A stretch of DNA of 64,000 nucleotides from Odontesthes bonariensis (Eukaryota; Chordata; Actinopteri; Atheriniformes; Atherinopsidae). The translations under genes were made by a program, and so were the position numbers. Position 1 is the stretch's first letter. Every line of letters begins with the position of its first letter. The stretch spans positions 25,317,322 to 25,381,321 of the forward strand of contig NC_134516.1 of NCBI RefSeq assembly GCF_027942865.1, in the 5' to 3' direction. The notes under the pieces were generated by a model. That model had not been told where the DNA came from and made no database searches. It saw only the letters and a list, made by a program, of their open reading frames with translations. Below are positions 54,271 to 64,000 of the stretch, one piece after another.

Positions 54271-55302
54271 TTCAAAAACAGTCTTGGTGTCATTTTCATC
54301 GTTACATTAGCTTTGGGTTTTTCCTGACCTGAAATTAAAATGAAAACGCACAGAGATGACATTACAACATGTAGAATTTACTAAGTAAATATTGAACAAC
54401 ACTTATTCAATAATCCAATATCAACAATCCACATAGATTTTTACACTCGGGCTCTCATTTCAATGAGTACAAAAGGTATGGTCTCAGGTCAGTTGTAAGC
54501 CTTCATTAGTGACCATTATCACTTCAGGTTTTGTATAGATTTGTAAAGATGAACACCACCACAACCAAACTAGACTGTGCTTGTATAGCTGTGTAAACCT
54601 GATTGAATCGTTACCTCTAGTTGTGAAAAGTTTGTACTTTTCAGGGTGCTGAAAATCTACAAATCTAATCTACAGGACAACTGTCCTAAATGTTATCTAC
54701 ACACAGTACATAGTTACTACTATAAATATCAGAGAGAGAGAGAGAGACAGAGAGAGAGGGAGAGAGAGAGAGAGAGAGATCTATCTAGCTATTACTTCTG
54801 GCTACTGCTAGCTAGTTAGCGATAGCACCGGAAGGAGTGGATCACACACTCGAGAGAGAGCGGAAGTAGAACGGGAGTAGAGTCTTGCACAGAGCGAATT
54901 ATTCACAGAGCGAATTGGCTAACAGACGAGCCTGGGACGCAGTGCACGTGAGCAACATGTTTAGTGACAGCAAGTGGACAGTGACAACGGTGAGTTCATA
55001 CACTAAGAGTGACTTTAGTTTTCTCTTCTGACCATCATGCAGCTATTCATTTAGTCATAGAGAGAAATTAGTTGCATAGTTGAGCATCTAGTGCTAACTG
55101 AGAGGCTACTAGCCGAGCCTGGTGCTCGCGGCGGCTGCGTGGGCCGGAGGACAGAGGGCAGCCGCGGCTGTCCTCCTCTGTTCTCCTGGCCTCCGGCTCA
55201 CAGAGACTCCGCGGAGCACCAGGCTCGGCCCCGTGGCTCACGCTCCTCGGCGGCTCCGTCACGAGCCGTCGATGGGCTACCGACGGAGAGGCTCCATTAT
55301 TG
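54271..55302. other. Gene-free stretch with (GA)n microsatellite
   Basis: A (GA)n tract lies at ~54731-54779. The rest is AT-rich, then GC-rich with short frames on both strands (55068-55303) that lack similarity. It ends where the inverted array unit begins. Confidence 0.5.
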
Positions 55303-55700
55303 ATTCAGTGTTGCTCAAAGTTAACCTGGAAAGAAGCACAAGTTCCTTAGACCATTTGATTAAACAAAACAAAGGCCAGACGTGTCGTTGATCACATGAA
55401 TTATTGCACAGATTGATCTCTGAAGACACAACTCCTTCCTCTGACCCATTTTGAAAGATTGACCATTTCTAACAAACAAAAAAAAGCTTTTTCTTGATCG
55501 CCATAACTTAGGTCTGTCTCAGGAGTTGAAGTCCTTCATGAAGATGATGAGTTGTAAACGTTGAATGTCAAAGGTGAACATACCTGTAAGTGGTTGTTGT
55601 GGCCGAGAGGTTAAGGCGATGGATTAGAAATCCATTGGGGTCTCCCCGCGCAGGTTCGAGTCCTGCCGACAACGATAACATTATTGACCCAGGGTTGCTA
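55303..55700 (+). repeat. Single inverted copy of the tRNA-Ser array unit
   Basis: It matches the 18.3-35 kb units in reverse orientation, including AAGCTTTTTCTTGATCGCC and the flank upstream of the tRNA. Only one unit is present, so amplification happened only on the left side. Confidence 0.92.
55593..55674 (+). tRNA. tRNA-Ser (AGA), right-arm copy
   Basis: 82 nt; acceptor GTTGTTG/CGACAAC, anticodon loop TTAGAAA, B box GGTTCGAGTCC, discriminator G, long variable arm. All elements are intact. The first T4 run is ~110 nt downstream. Confidence 0.92.
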
Positions 55701-55719
55701 AAAGTTAACTAAGAAAGAA

Positions 55720-55749
55720 TCATGCATGGGTTCGAATCCCATTCTCGGA
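55720..55749 (+). pseudogene. tRNA-Ser(GCT)-like 3' fragment (T arm)
   Basis: TGCATGGGTTCGAATCCCAT resembles the T arm of tRNA-Ser(GCT), followed by a partial acceptor TCTCGG. It lies ~1 kb upstream of the 5' half at 56724, on the same strand. Confidence 0.55.
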
Positions 55750-55988
55750 TTGTTTGTTAATTCTTATTCCACTTCTTACAAGCAGGCTTTTCAAACAATG
55801 ACTTTGTTGCAATATTTTCATTTGCTTACGCTGGGTTCATTTGGGCAATTGAATCTATCATGAAGAATTTTGAGTGTGACCTCAGGCTAATGTGAAAGAG
55901 CTGTCTTTCTTTCAGTTTGCATCCACCTTTGCCACATCCAGCTGTTAATCATTTCCTCCACAGAGGACAAGAACAAAGGAAAGACAAC

Positions 55989-56061
55989 TGGAGAATGCGG
56001 GCGTCGATCCCGCTACCTCTCACATGCGAAGCGAGCGCTCTACCATTTGAGCTAATTCCCC
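55989..56061 (-). tRNA. tRNA-Ala (CGC)
   Basis: 73 nt. GGGGAATTAGCTC start, anticodon loop TTCGCAT, T arm GGGATCGACGCCC, acceptor 3' ATTCTCC, discriminator A. The body is that of vertebrate tRNA-Ala(AGC) of the GGGGAATTAGCTCAAATGG type, with CGC as the anticodon and one G-U in the anticodon stem. Confidence 0.88.
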
Positions 56062-56446
56062 TTCGATTGATGTATTCTTAGAGCTTCCAAATTAACGAAC
56101 CATTTCTGACCAAACGATCCATTCCTTGATACATAAAAAGGAATAGATCTCACAACTGAAGCTTGTTGGTTTTTATCAGTGTTTTTCAGAGTGGTTGAAT
56201 GTATCAAGTAGAGTCTTGCGTTCGATCAGTGAGACATGGAAAATCCGTAGTGTTTCATGGTTTGGCAGATTCTTTTTTCTTTCCGTTTTAAAACATTAGT
56301 TGGTTTGTCTTTATAAGATGATCATTAAGACCTCTCACCAGAAGAGTACCTAAAAAATTTCTGAGGAGTGTGGACATAAATCCCGCCAGATTTTGCCTGG
56401 AAAGCAAGCCCTTTATAATTTGACCTAATTTGTCTTCCATATTTGG

Positions 56447-57180
56447 GTATATACTGAAGAGATTGTAATAACCCCAACCCTAAATTTGACTTATCCTAAG
56501 TGTAATTGCTTTTGTTTCGCCCAATTTTAAATCAAACAACCTCAAACATCCCTACATGGCACCACATTTAGATAATAATGATTCTATTTTTGTGACAGGA
56601 GGATGAATTCATACCCTCTGGATGCAAGGCCATTGTATCTAATGAGGCTCCAATTTTGAGATCAAAATTATACCAGCTGTAGTTTAAGGCGGAATTTTTT
56701 ATGGTCAAACTTACAAGAGAGAGGACGAGGTGGCCGAGCGGTTAAGGCGATGGACTGCATAATTTATATATATATAAATTATGATAGGCTACAAAAAAGT
56801 GATCCCAGCCAAATATGGCAAAAGATTAGGCTAGCCTTTCATTTCTGACAGCTGAACATTGCACATCTACTAACCTTAAAACAAAATAAACGAGAGCAAC
56901 AACCGTCTTTTTTTCTTCTTAAAAGATGTTTTATGTTATTTTCATATAATTTGCTGATGGCAATTATAGAATGTGAGTGCTTGTGTTATATTGAAAGCGA
57001 GGCTTGGTGTGTCTATGAATATAGACAACAGTGAGGGGTTTTTTTTTTAGGTGCTGTACAAGCAAATCATAGCGTCTCTGTTCAATGACAGAGGACTTTA
57101 GGTAACACTTCACAATACTGACTGTGTATTAGAGTGTACATTCCGTTCACTTATTTCCTACTTTGCCTGGACTTCCAGTG
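56447..57180. repeat. Right arm of the inverted repeat
   Basis: The reverse complement equals 1-241 joined to 1625-1848 with minor differences. It lacks the left copy's insertion, so it shows the ancestral state. It contains the tRNA-Ser(GCT) 5' half. Confidence 0.88.
56724..56758 (+). pseudogene. tRNA-Ser(GCT) 5' half followed by an AT palindrome
   Basis: GACGAGGTGGCCGAGCGGTT onward matches tRNA-Ser(GCT) to GGACTGC. A perfect 24 bp A/T palindrome (56759-56782) follows. The A box is intact, so polymerase III could still bind weakly, but there is no 3' half. Confidence 0.85.
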
Positions 57181-59686
57181 TAGCCTAACTCCTGGCCAAT
57201 TCCCACCTTCTCCAGTCTTACGGCATAACTCGCCGTGACACTTACCATGTAATACGCGAAACTCCCCCAACTTTTGCTCTTTGCTCATGGCGGTTTTGTA
57301 TGTATACATGTCAGCGGAGAAGCTTCACCCTTATTCCAGGCATTTATTATGTTTGTCTTACAGCCTTGTATGATTGGGAATAAGAATATGTTGAGAAATG
57401 GACAAAACAAATTGTCCCTGACATAAAATAACAGAGTTGCACAGATTTTTCTTATTCATGTTGTTCCTTCATTTAGCTAATACTACTACTGCTTTGATTA
57501 CCCACTGAAGCCTCTTCCTGTCTGCCTCAGTGCAGGTCCCAGCGGGCTCTCAATACAAGGTGCTCAGCAGTTTGGTGTCTAGATTGTTCAATCTGGACAA
57601 TGTGGTGGTCCTCCTCACTGTTGGGCCCATGTCAGGATTTCTGGAGATTACAGTAAAATACACCCTGACAAAGCCTACAGTTAAGAGTGAACATGTCAGA
57701 CCCTGTAATGTGACCTTGCATTTTGCTCCTTTGGAGCCAAAATGTTGCAGGTGTGCGGACAAAGTGGAGTACCATTTTAATGGTTTGAATGTGTTAAAAC
57801 AAAACAACTCATGTCTGTGTGGCATGTGTTTAACTAATAGAACTAGCACTTGAACCCAAACGCACAACTCAGGAACCAAAGGAGTAGCCAGAAAACAAAA
57901 TAGTACAAACAACAACAAACACTTTATTCAAAACACATTCTCAACAGAACTATATAACACGCACACACACTGGTAGTAATTCAAACATTCCCTTTCATAA
58001 CTATCACTAACTTAACTAACTAACTAACAGAATAACCACAAAAAGAAACCATTAACAATTATGAACCAAAAAAGAAAATATTTTCAGTTTACTAATCACG
58101 TCATCATGTGATTGGCTGTTGCAGAATCAAACGTCTTCAGGCTGCTCTGATTGGCTGTCGCAGGATCGAACGTCTTCAGGCTTCTCTGATTGGCTGTCGC
58201 AGGATCAAAGGTCTTCAGGCTGCTCTGATTGGCTGTCGCAGGATCAAAGGTCTTCAGGCTGCTCTGATTGGCTGTCGCAGGATCAAAGGTCTTCAGGCTG
58301 CTCTGATTGGCTGTCGCAGGATCAAAGGTCTTCAGGCTGCTCGGTCTGTGTATCATCCGATCATTCAACTATTCCATTGAATCTGGCAAACGAAAAACTA
58401 AATAACGACTCCATATTTTGTTTTCCCGTTTTTCTGTATGACCAAAAAAAGGGAATTGGTGTTTGTTCTCCCTTTTCCCAACACAAAACAGAACATTTAA
58501 TAAACAGGGAAACTAAAACGAAATAATAAATCTAATTTACGTTCTTGGGTCATTGGTTTCCCGGTCATCCGCTCCACTCAGTGCAATCTGGCTGGCTGGT
58601 GCAATGAAGTGTCAGCTCATCAATCATAACTCGCTTGAATACAAAACTGATTTTCACGGGGGTTTTGTTTCTGCAAAATTCATATATGTAGGCATGATAC
58701 GAGACACATGATTCAGCGTATTTTAATATTCATAGTAGGCTTAACAGTAATATAATATCCTGGTAACATATGTGATGTAAAATAGGTTATTTTGCAAAAG
58801 ACATACGATATATAAAATATAATACATACGATAACGTGGAGGTGCGTCGCTTACTTAAAAAAATCCGGGTTACTGTCATTTTGAATTTTAGCCGAATGAA
58901 TAAATAGGCAGCAGGTCTGTGGGCTGTCTGTGGTAGTAGCACGAGGATGACGTCAGTAACACCCACTTTACGACAAAAAATCTAAATTACAACTTCCTAC
59001 TTCTTCCTCATATCTTTGTCTTTGGGAAACCTTCAAAATATAAACGCGAGATTCGACAAAGTCAACACAAAAACATTTTAAAAAGGAGGACAAGCTTATT
59101 TTCTTCCTTCTTCTGCCTTCACATTTCTTAAGAGGGTTAGGGCGAACAAACTGTTGATAATAAACCAAAGCTGCTGAAAGTGTTAGTAAGCTTGTTTGCA
59201 AACTATTCTACAGTCAGATGTTGTGTTGTCTGTATTTTTAAGTAAGTGGGGTGGGTGTGAGATATGAGAGGTATCTTACTCTTGTTAGGATAAAAGAATT
59301 ACATGTGAACAATACAGCCTGTGTCAGCTGTAAAATTTGCTGTTCAATGTTATACCACCAATATTTGCATTATTTCTACAATAGCATTCTTGTGTCAGTT
59401 GTAATCTAAGCCTGTGTTATGGAATTTATGATTTATAAAGTCTCTGTTGGCCTAATAGCCGGGTGAACACCGGCTATAACCATAGCTTAGCTTAATGTTT
59501 GCTGGCTACGATTTCGCTGGCGGACATAAGTACAGTACAATAATATTTTATTCACAAAATACAACCAATAATAATGTTGAATCTTACTTGTGAAAAGTAA
59601 TCCCCCGACCCTGTTCGCAATCGTCTGCCGATTTGCACAGGAATACGCCGCACAGTGCTCTGGCATGTTGAATACTTTATGGGTGT
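57181..59686. other. Gene-poor region
   Basis: A minus-strand scrap at ~57480-57545 (EADRKRLQWVIKA) looks like a LINE ORF2 relic. The 107-codon plus frame at 57530 has no recognised family. (CTAA)n occurs near 58010-58027. The 39 bp satellite is listed separately. Nothing else is supported. Confidence 0.45.
58109..58344. repeat. 39 bp tandem repeat, six units, each with a CCAAT box
   Basis: Six units of 39 bp contain CTGATTGGCTGTCGCAGGAT and AAAGGTCTTCAGG. The first unit is the most diverged and the last four are nearly identical. The period is divisible by three, so both strands stay open; I see no evidence for a protein. Confidence 0.92.
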
Positions 59687-59938
59687 CTATGGGTAGGATG
59701 GCCGCTCCAAGAATGCAAGCAGTCTCCGGACACTGCTCTTAGAGCATCCCCGCTGCACACCCATTTCTTGCCATTTCTGTGAGATATCATGATGTGTCTC
59801 TCCATTCATGAACATATCATTGATTATATGGATATATGGCTGGAGTGAGGCCATTATAACGTGCTCTGGACCATACCGTGGAACTTTCTGTAGCTTCCAC
59901 TTTTGGTGCGAGGACCGGTCTGTTTCATCTTTCCCCAT
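59687..59938 (-). CDS. Short ORF with helix-turn-helix-like sequence, transposon-derived fragment
   Basis: 83 codons from MGKDETDRSSHQKWKLQKVP. The second half (YIHIINDMFMNGETHHDISQ, KWQEMGVQRGCSKSSVRRL) resembles the N-terminal DNA-binding part of integrase-type transposon proteins frequent in fish, as far as I remember. No catalytic domain follows. Low confidence that it is expressed. Confidence 0.35.
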   Translation of the reverse strand: MGKDETDRSSHQKWKLQKVPRYGPEHVIMASLQPYIHIINDMFMNGETHHDISQKWQEMGVQRGCSKSSVRRLLAFLERPSYP

Positions 59939-60063
59939 GGTAACTGTCGCTGAGGATCATGGGAACGCTAATACAGCCTTCATGCACGTATGCGCAGAAT
60001 GTGCGCACGCAACCAGAGAATGTCTAAGACACCGCGGGAAATGGGGAAACCAATAACCCAACA

Positions 60064-60270
60064 AGGCAGGAGCTCCTGGTCTTGTTGGCCAAGTTCTTGC
60101 CCCAAAAGTGTATTTTATTTCCTATATGATGCTTTTGTAACTTTAACCCAGTACTTTTAATGTTTTACACCTTTCGACCAAGTAGTTCTGGAAAAAAGAT
60201 CAAAATAAGGAGAAAATGAATGAAGGAAACAACAGGTAAACTTGAACAGCAGTTCAAAGACTGGTCTTAA
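60064..60270 (+). repeat. Dispersed repeat, copy 2 (first copy at 47580)
   Basis: Same orientation and order of motifs as 47580-47772, with an extra ~10 bp after GGAAAAAA. Confidence 0.75.
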
Positions 60271-60775
60271 CATTTACCACATTTCACTGACAGGCTTGTT
60301 CTGACCTGGTTATAGCTCCCCATCTTCCGTGGGTGTTCTGATGTGGAGTGAAGTCCTGGAATGTGCAACACTTTACTGGATTCTCTGCTCATCTCTTTGT
60401 AATTCTGGCCCACTGAGTTGGAGCTCATATATATTGCATTCTGATGGACACTTGTTGCTTGCTTATATGACCCTGAATGGTTCTTTGGTGTTTGTGTGAT
60501 TTGTAAATATTAAAGTGTGTATAAAAACTGTTTTGCAGGACTTGCAGTATTTAGTGTGTAATAGGCCCTGTTCTACATTTCATGGGTTCCTCCAACTCCA
60601 GTTTCTGACTGATTGTTTTGCATTAAAGGGGAAGTTTTTTTTTCTTTAAACCTGGACCTTATTTCTGGCATAGAATACGTTCATCTACTCACCGATAACA
60701 GTTTGGTGAAAGTCGGCATCCTTCGGAAGAGTATTAGATATCCATATAACGGGAGAGAACGGGCCATAGACAATA

Positions 60776-61205
60776 CAATCAATCAATCAATCAAACTTTA
60801 TTTATATAGCCCTTTGCAATAGCCAACTGGTACTCAAAGTGCTTTACAACAGGATAAAAACAACAATACATAAAACAAAACATAAAATACCATTCAGAAA
60901 TGGTAAAAGTGCTAAAAGTGTTGCAGGGCATTAAAAGCCTTCCACAAGTGCAATAAAATGGATTGAATAAACTTTGTGTAAAATTACTATAATTAAAAAA
61001 GAGCGGATAGAATGGATGCATCGTGGCCCTAATCAGAGTTCGAACGCCAGTCTAAAAAGGTGGGTCTTAAGCTTCGATTTAAAAAAGGCCGAGATCAGTG
61101 ATGGTGCGGATGCCAGGGGGCAGTTTGTTCCACAGTCTATGGCAAAGGAACGATCACCCCACTGTTTAGATCTCGACCTTGGGACCTCTAAAAGAAGCCT
61201 CTTTA
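60776..61205 (-). repeat. Common teleost interspersed repeat, LINE-tail-like
   Basis: (AATC)n at 60776-60795 borders ACTTTATTTATATAGCCCTT and CAAAGTGCTTTACAACAGG, followed by GGTGGGTCTTAAGCTTCG and GGGGGCAGTTTGTTCCACAG. These are familiar phrases of an abundant fish repeat whose tail carries a 4 bp microsatellite; I cannot name the family. Confidence 0.6.
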
Positions 61206-62790
61206 TGTCACTATGGTCACGCCATCTGCGCTTCGGAGAGGCACGGTCTCGCTATCTACACTTTAAAATCGAATCAGAGACGGACAAAGTTCCTACTGGC
61301 TCCTGAAGCCGGTGTAGCGGAAGTGGTTCTGGAGGCAGCAGCGACACTTGTAATGTTCACAGCTTCTGTCTGACACCTCAGAGTTTATAAAACTCATACA
61401 ACACTATCAGAACACATGGTCACCATAGGAACCTTTATAAGTTCAGGCTTTCTAAAGTAACGGGACACACACACATCAGTCCAATCCAGATGTTTTTCTC
61501 ATCTTTTCATAGTTTCCTGTTTTGCCTTCATAACTCAGATGGAATCAGTCAGTGAAAAACACAGCAGGCTGTGAGAGAAAGTAAAGGTGTTCACCAGACC
61601 AACCAAGCCTGAACCTGAGGGATGTATCACTGAAATTACTGAGCACATCATCAGACAGGAGAAGAAGAAGCCCATTTTCACTGATATCAGCATCAGACAG
61701 CAGATCTGGAGGTGCTTTTCTTTCTACAGCTGGCCTTCACTCCTCTGTGTCTTCTCTCCAACCATCTTTGTCCCAACCATTGCATCTGTGGTGTTCAGCA
61801 CATCTGCAGCATCAGGCCCGCTGGCTCCGTTCTGCTCGTCTTCTGCAGACGGAGCTTTTTCATGGCAGGAAACCATCCAGTGAGTCAGGATTCTGCAGGA
61901 ACCACTGGAAGACTTTCACTTCCTCGTTTAGTTGAACGCTTCTGTGTTCATCAAACTGACATCATGCAGTTCCTCTATTCGCCACCAGAGAGAGACACAT
62001 CTCCATAAATGCAGTGTCCCGCTCAGTTTTACTGACAGTACTTCACAGCCACTGAGAGGACACATTTAAATCAGTAACATACAAAGAAATGATTTCTATA
62101 TTTGAGCCAGGCTTCCATCTCCATATAAGACACACACTGTGTCCTCATACAACAAGCAGCTCTCCTGTCTGAGCTTCACATCTTTACAGTTAGCATCAGC
62201 ACACACAGCATGTTGATGAAGATTCTCACTCATCCAGGTCATGGTAATCCTAAGAGCTCACATCCTCTGGCCTAAAAGGCCTCTAGCAAAGAGCCAGATA
62301 AGACCAGAGTCACCCACTCTCCAGATAAAGGGCCTTACGAGCTGCTGAAGTTCTTCAGGTAAATAAGTTTATATTAGTTTCTCTTTTGGTCAGAGGCTCT
62401 GGTGCTCTGGAGTTACACCAAGTGTTTCTGAATGTTAGCTGCAACACCTTTAAAACCTGTTTTATCTCCATGCAAACAACAGCTAATCCTAACTGTCCTG
62501 TAGTTCGTAATGTGTCAGATCTCCATTTATTCCATCTCTTTCGCTGCAGTTTTAAAACTTCATTACATTTGTTTTGTTGTTGAACCACCAAACCAGCTCA
62601 GAAGACACAGTATTTAATGGCTATCAGGTTGAGTGAAGGATGTAAATGAACAAGTAGTTCACTTCAAGGAAAGTAAGAACATTCATCTTGAAAATCAACA
62701 GATATCAGCTTGCTGCACTTTTGCATGAAAGGATAACAAATCCAAGCCTGCAATTGTTATTAGGTTTTAAACAAGAGGCACAAGACTGAA
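61206..62790. other. Gene-free stretch
   Basis: Several overlapping short plus frames at 61587-62008 share one region in different phases and look like chance. I support no gene here. Confidence 0.45.
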
Positions 62791-62793
62791 GCG

Positions 62794-63560
62794 TTGGAAC
62801 AGACAATTATAGCAGATAATAAAACACTTGTGATCTGTGGTGATTTCAACATGGACCTCTTAAAGGTACATACTCCTAAACAAACTTGTGATTTCTTGGC
62901 TGCGTTATACGGTAGAGGCTTGTATCCACTGATCACAAAGCCGAGCAGAGCAGCCACAGATAGTGCAACATTAACTGACAACATTTTTACACATTCCTTG
63001 GACACTGGTATAAATAGTGGTTTGGTAATAAGTGATGTAAGTGATCATTTAGCTGTATTTGCAACATTTAATGATCAGCTACAGAGGAAGAAAACAAAAA
63101 AGCGTAGATATGAAAGGGTAAGGACTGTTAAAGCAATTAATGCTTCAGAAATGAGCTTTAAAACAAGAGTGGAATGAGTTTCATACAGATGAAGTAAACA
63201 CTGCAGACAATTCATTCTTCAACTGTTATTTATCTCTCTATGATAAACACGGTCCAACAGTTTTATGTTCACATAAGCATAGTTATGCTGAGAAACCTCG
63301 GATAACAAAGGGATTAAAAAATGCATGTAAGAAGAAAAATAAACTTTATGGAGACTTCATCAAAACTAGAACAGAGGTTGCTGAAAAACGCTGAGATGCA
63401 CAAAAACAGGCTGAGCAACATGTTGAGGTAAGCAAAGAAGCAACATTATGATAAAATGTTACAAATAAATCAAAATAACATGAAGCGCACATGGAACATC
63501 CTAAATAATGTAATGGTGAATAAGCCTTGATCACCAGATCAACCTAAGTGTTTCATAAAG
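62794..63560 (+). mobile_element. LINE fragment: APE-type endonuclease C-terminal half and linker
   Basis: The open part reads LVICGDFNMDLLK, ATDSATLTDNIFTHS and GLVISDVSDHLAVFATF, i.e. the GDFN and SDHL motifs of apurinic-type endonucleases in LINE ORF2. It stops at 63175-63177 and continues in other phases with GLKNACKKK-like and YDKMLQINQNNMKRTWNILN sequence typical of the endonuclease-RT linker. It is truncated at both ends and frameshifted, and ends where the zinc-finger sequence begins. Confidence 0.8.
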
Positions 63561-63608
63561 GACAATAAGGTGTTTGGCCATCTGACTGAAGCGGCTGATG
63601 AATGTAAC

Positions 63609-64000
63609 TCAGTACAGCGGCTCGTGAATCCTCTGGTGCACGTTGAGCATCGTCATGCTCTTGAATTCCTTCCCGCAGTCGTCACATTTCATGAGGTCCC
63701 TCATTTCCACGAGGTTCTCCTGGTGCTCCTTCAGGGCGGACGCGTACTGGAAGTGTTTGCCGCAGTTTGAGCACCACACGGGTATCTTCAGCGACGACCC
63801 CTGTTGGTGGTCGGTGCCGCTCACTTCTGCTCTTGACTCTTTTCTCCAAAAGAAACGGGTGCTCTTCTTCTGGCAAATGGCGTAAATCTGGTGTCTTTTC
63901 AGCCGTGCATGTGTTTAAAATGCTTGTTGCAGTGGATGCAGTGATAGGGCCGATCGTCCGTGCGGCACTGTGTGTGTCTGTTCAGTGTTCTGACACAATC
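63609..64000 (-). pseudogene. C2H2 zinc-finger protein, 3' end, runs off the window
   Basis: The minus strand from the edge reads LNRHTQCRTDDRPYHCIHCN with KHFKHMH, then, after a 1-base frame change, RLKRHQIYAICQ. Next come VWCSNCGKHFQYASALKEHQ and MKCDDCGKEFKSMTMLNVHQ with RIHEPLY and a stop at 63609-63611. This gives two complete C2H2 fingers plus one split by the frame change. The shift could be a sequencing error or a true lesion. KRAB, SCAN or other domains would lie beyond the window. Confidence 0.7.

Noticed and set aside
55720-56758. A genuine permuted tRNA-Ser gene
   Set aside because: The halves are ~1 kb apart, the acceptor is incomplete, and no processing signals are seen; rearrangement is simpler.
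57530-57853. 107-codon plus-strand frame with several Cys residues
   Set aside because: No family recognised, no splice context, and the flank contains a LINE-like scrap on the other strand.
58096-58526. Protein with 13-residue repeats (TFDPATANQ on minus, or the plus-strand reading)
   Set aside because: The 39 bp period alone explains open frames on both strands; no unique coding flank.
61587-62008. Overlapping 60-98 codon frames
   Set aside because: Three phases of one region are open with no similarity or splice support.

Overview
The window looks like teleost (probably percomorph) genomic DNA. It has split genes with GT-AG introns, vertebrate-type tRNA genes, long AT-rich intergenic stretches, and hAT, piggyBac, PIF/Harbinger-like, LINE and LTR elements. 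Nothing prokaryotic is present and there is no CRISPR array.

Layout. 1-1848: left arm of an inverted repeat, with a tRNA-Ser(GCT) 5' half and a 1.4 kb insertion. 1849-7696 (minus): a nine-exon transposase-like gene of a teleost family I recall as DUF6729-type. It is cut off at its 3' end and carries a large coding minisatellite. 8036-17235: a young LTR retroelement with 2.35 kb LTRs and one gag-like frame. 17236-18295: a CCAAT-box-rich segment, a tRNA-Ala fragment and more of the inverted-repeat arm. 18296-35055: a tandem array of ~380 bp units, each carrying one tRNA-Ser on the minus strand. I count 38 copies (22 AGA, 12 TGA, 4 GGA), interrupted once by a 2.0 kb hAT element. 35177-38485: a nearly complete piggyBac transposon; a shortened sister copy lies at 41408-42651. 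40.6-42.8 kb (plus) and 47.1-45.8 kb (minus): two host-like genes for small secreted or low-complexity proteins that I cannot name. 49.3-50.4 kb: three tRNA-Thr genes with anticodons AGT, TGT and CGT. 50.69-51.6 kb: a retroviral env-like fossil. 51.6-53.6 kb: a broken THAP/Harbinger-like transposon. 53.8-54.3 kb: a TTAA-flanked MITE. 55.3-57.2 kb: right arm of the inverted repeat, with one tRNA-Ser(AGA), one tRNA-Ala(CGC) and a split tRNA-Ser(GCT). 57.2-64 kb: mostly gene-poor repeat sequence with a 39 bp satellite, a LINE endonuclease fragment and the 3' end of a C2H2 zinc-finger gene or pseudogene.

How it fits together. The left and right tRNA blocks are collinear but inverted, so an ancestral Ser(GCT)-Ala-Ser cluster was duplicated in opposite orientation. 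The left copy was then opened by insertions, and its tRNA-Ser unit was amplified through nested multi-unit duplications (periods 1537, 2293-2298 and 1137 bp). About a third of the tRNA copies keep all promoter and fold features; the rest show recurrent inherited lesions. The most unusual signals are the serine array with three anticodons including GGA, the threonine trio with three anticodons, the transposase-like minisatellite gene, and a piggyBac insertion whose TTAA target contains the stop codon of a host gene.
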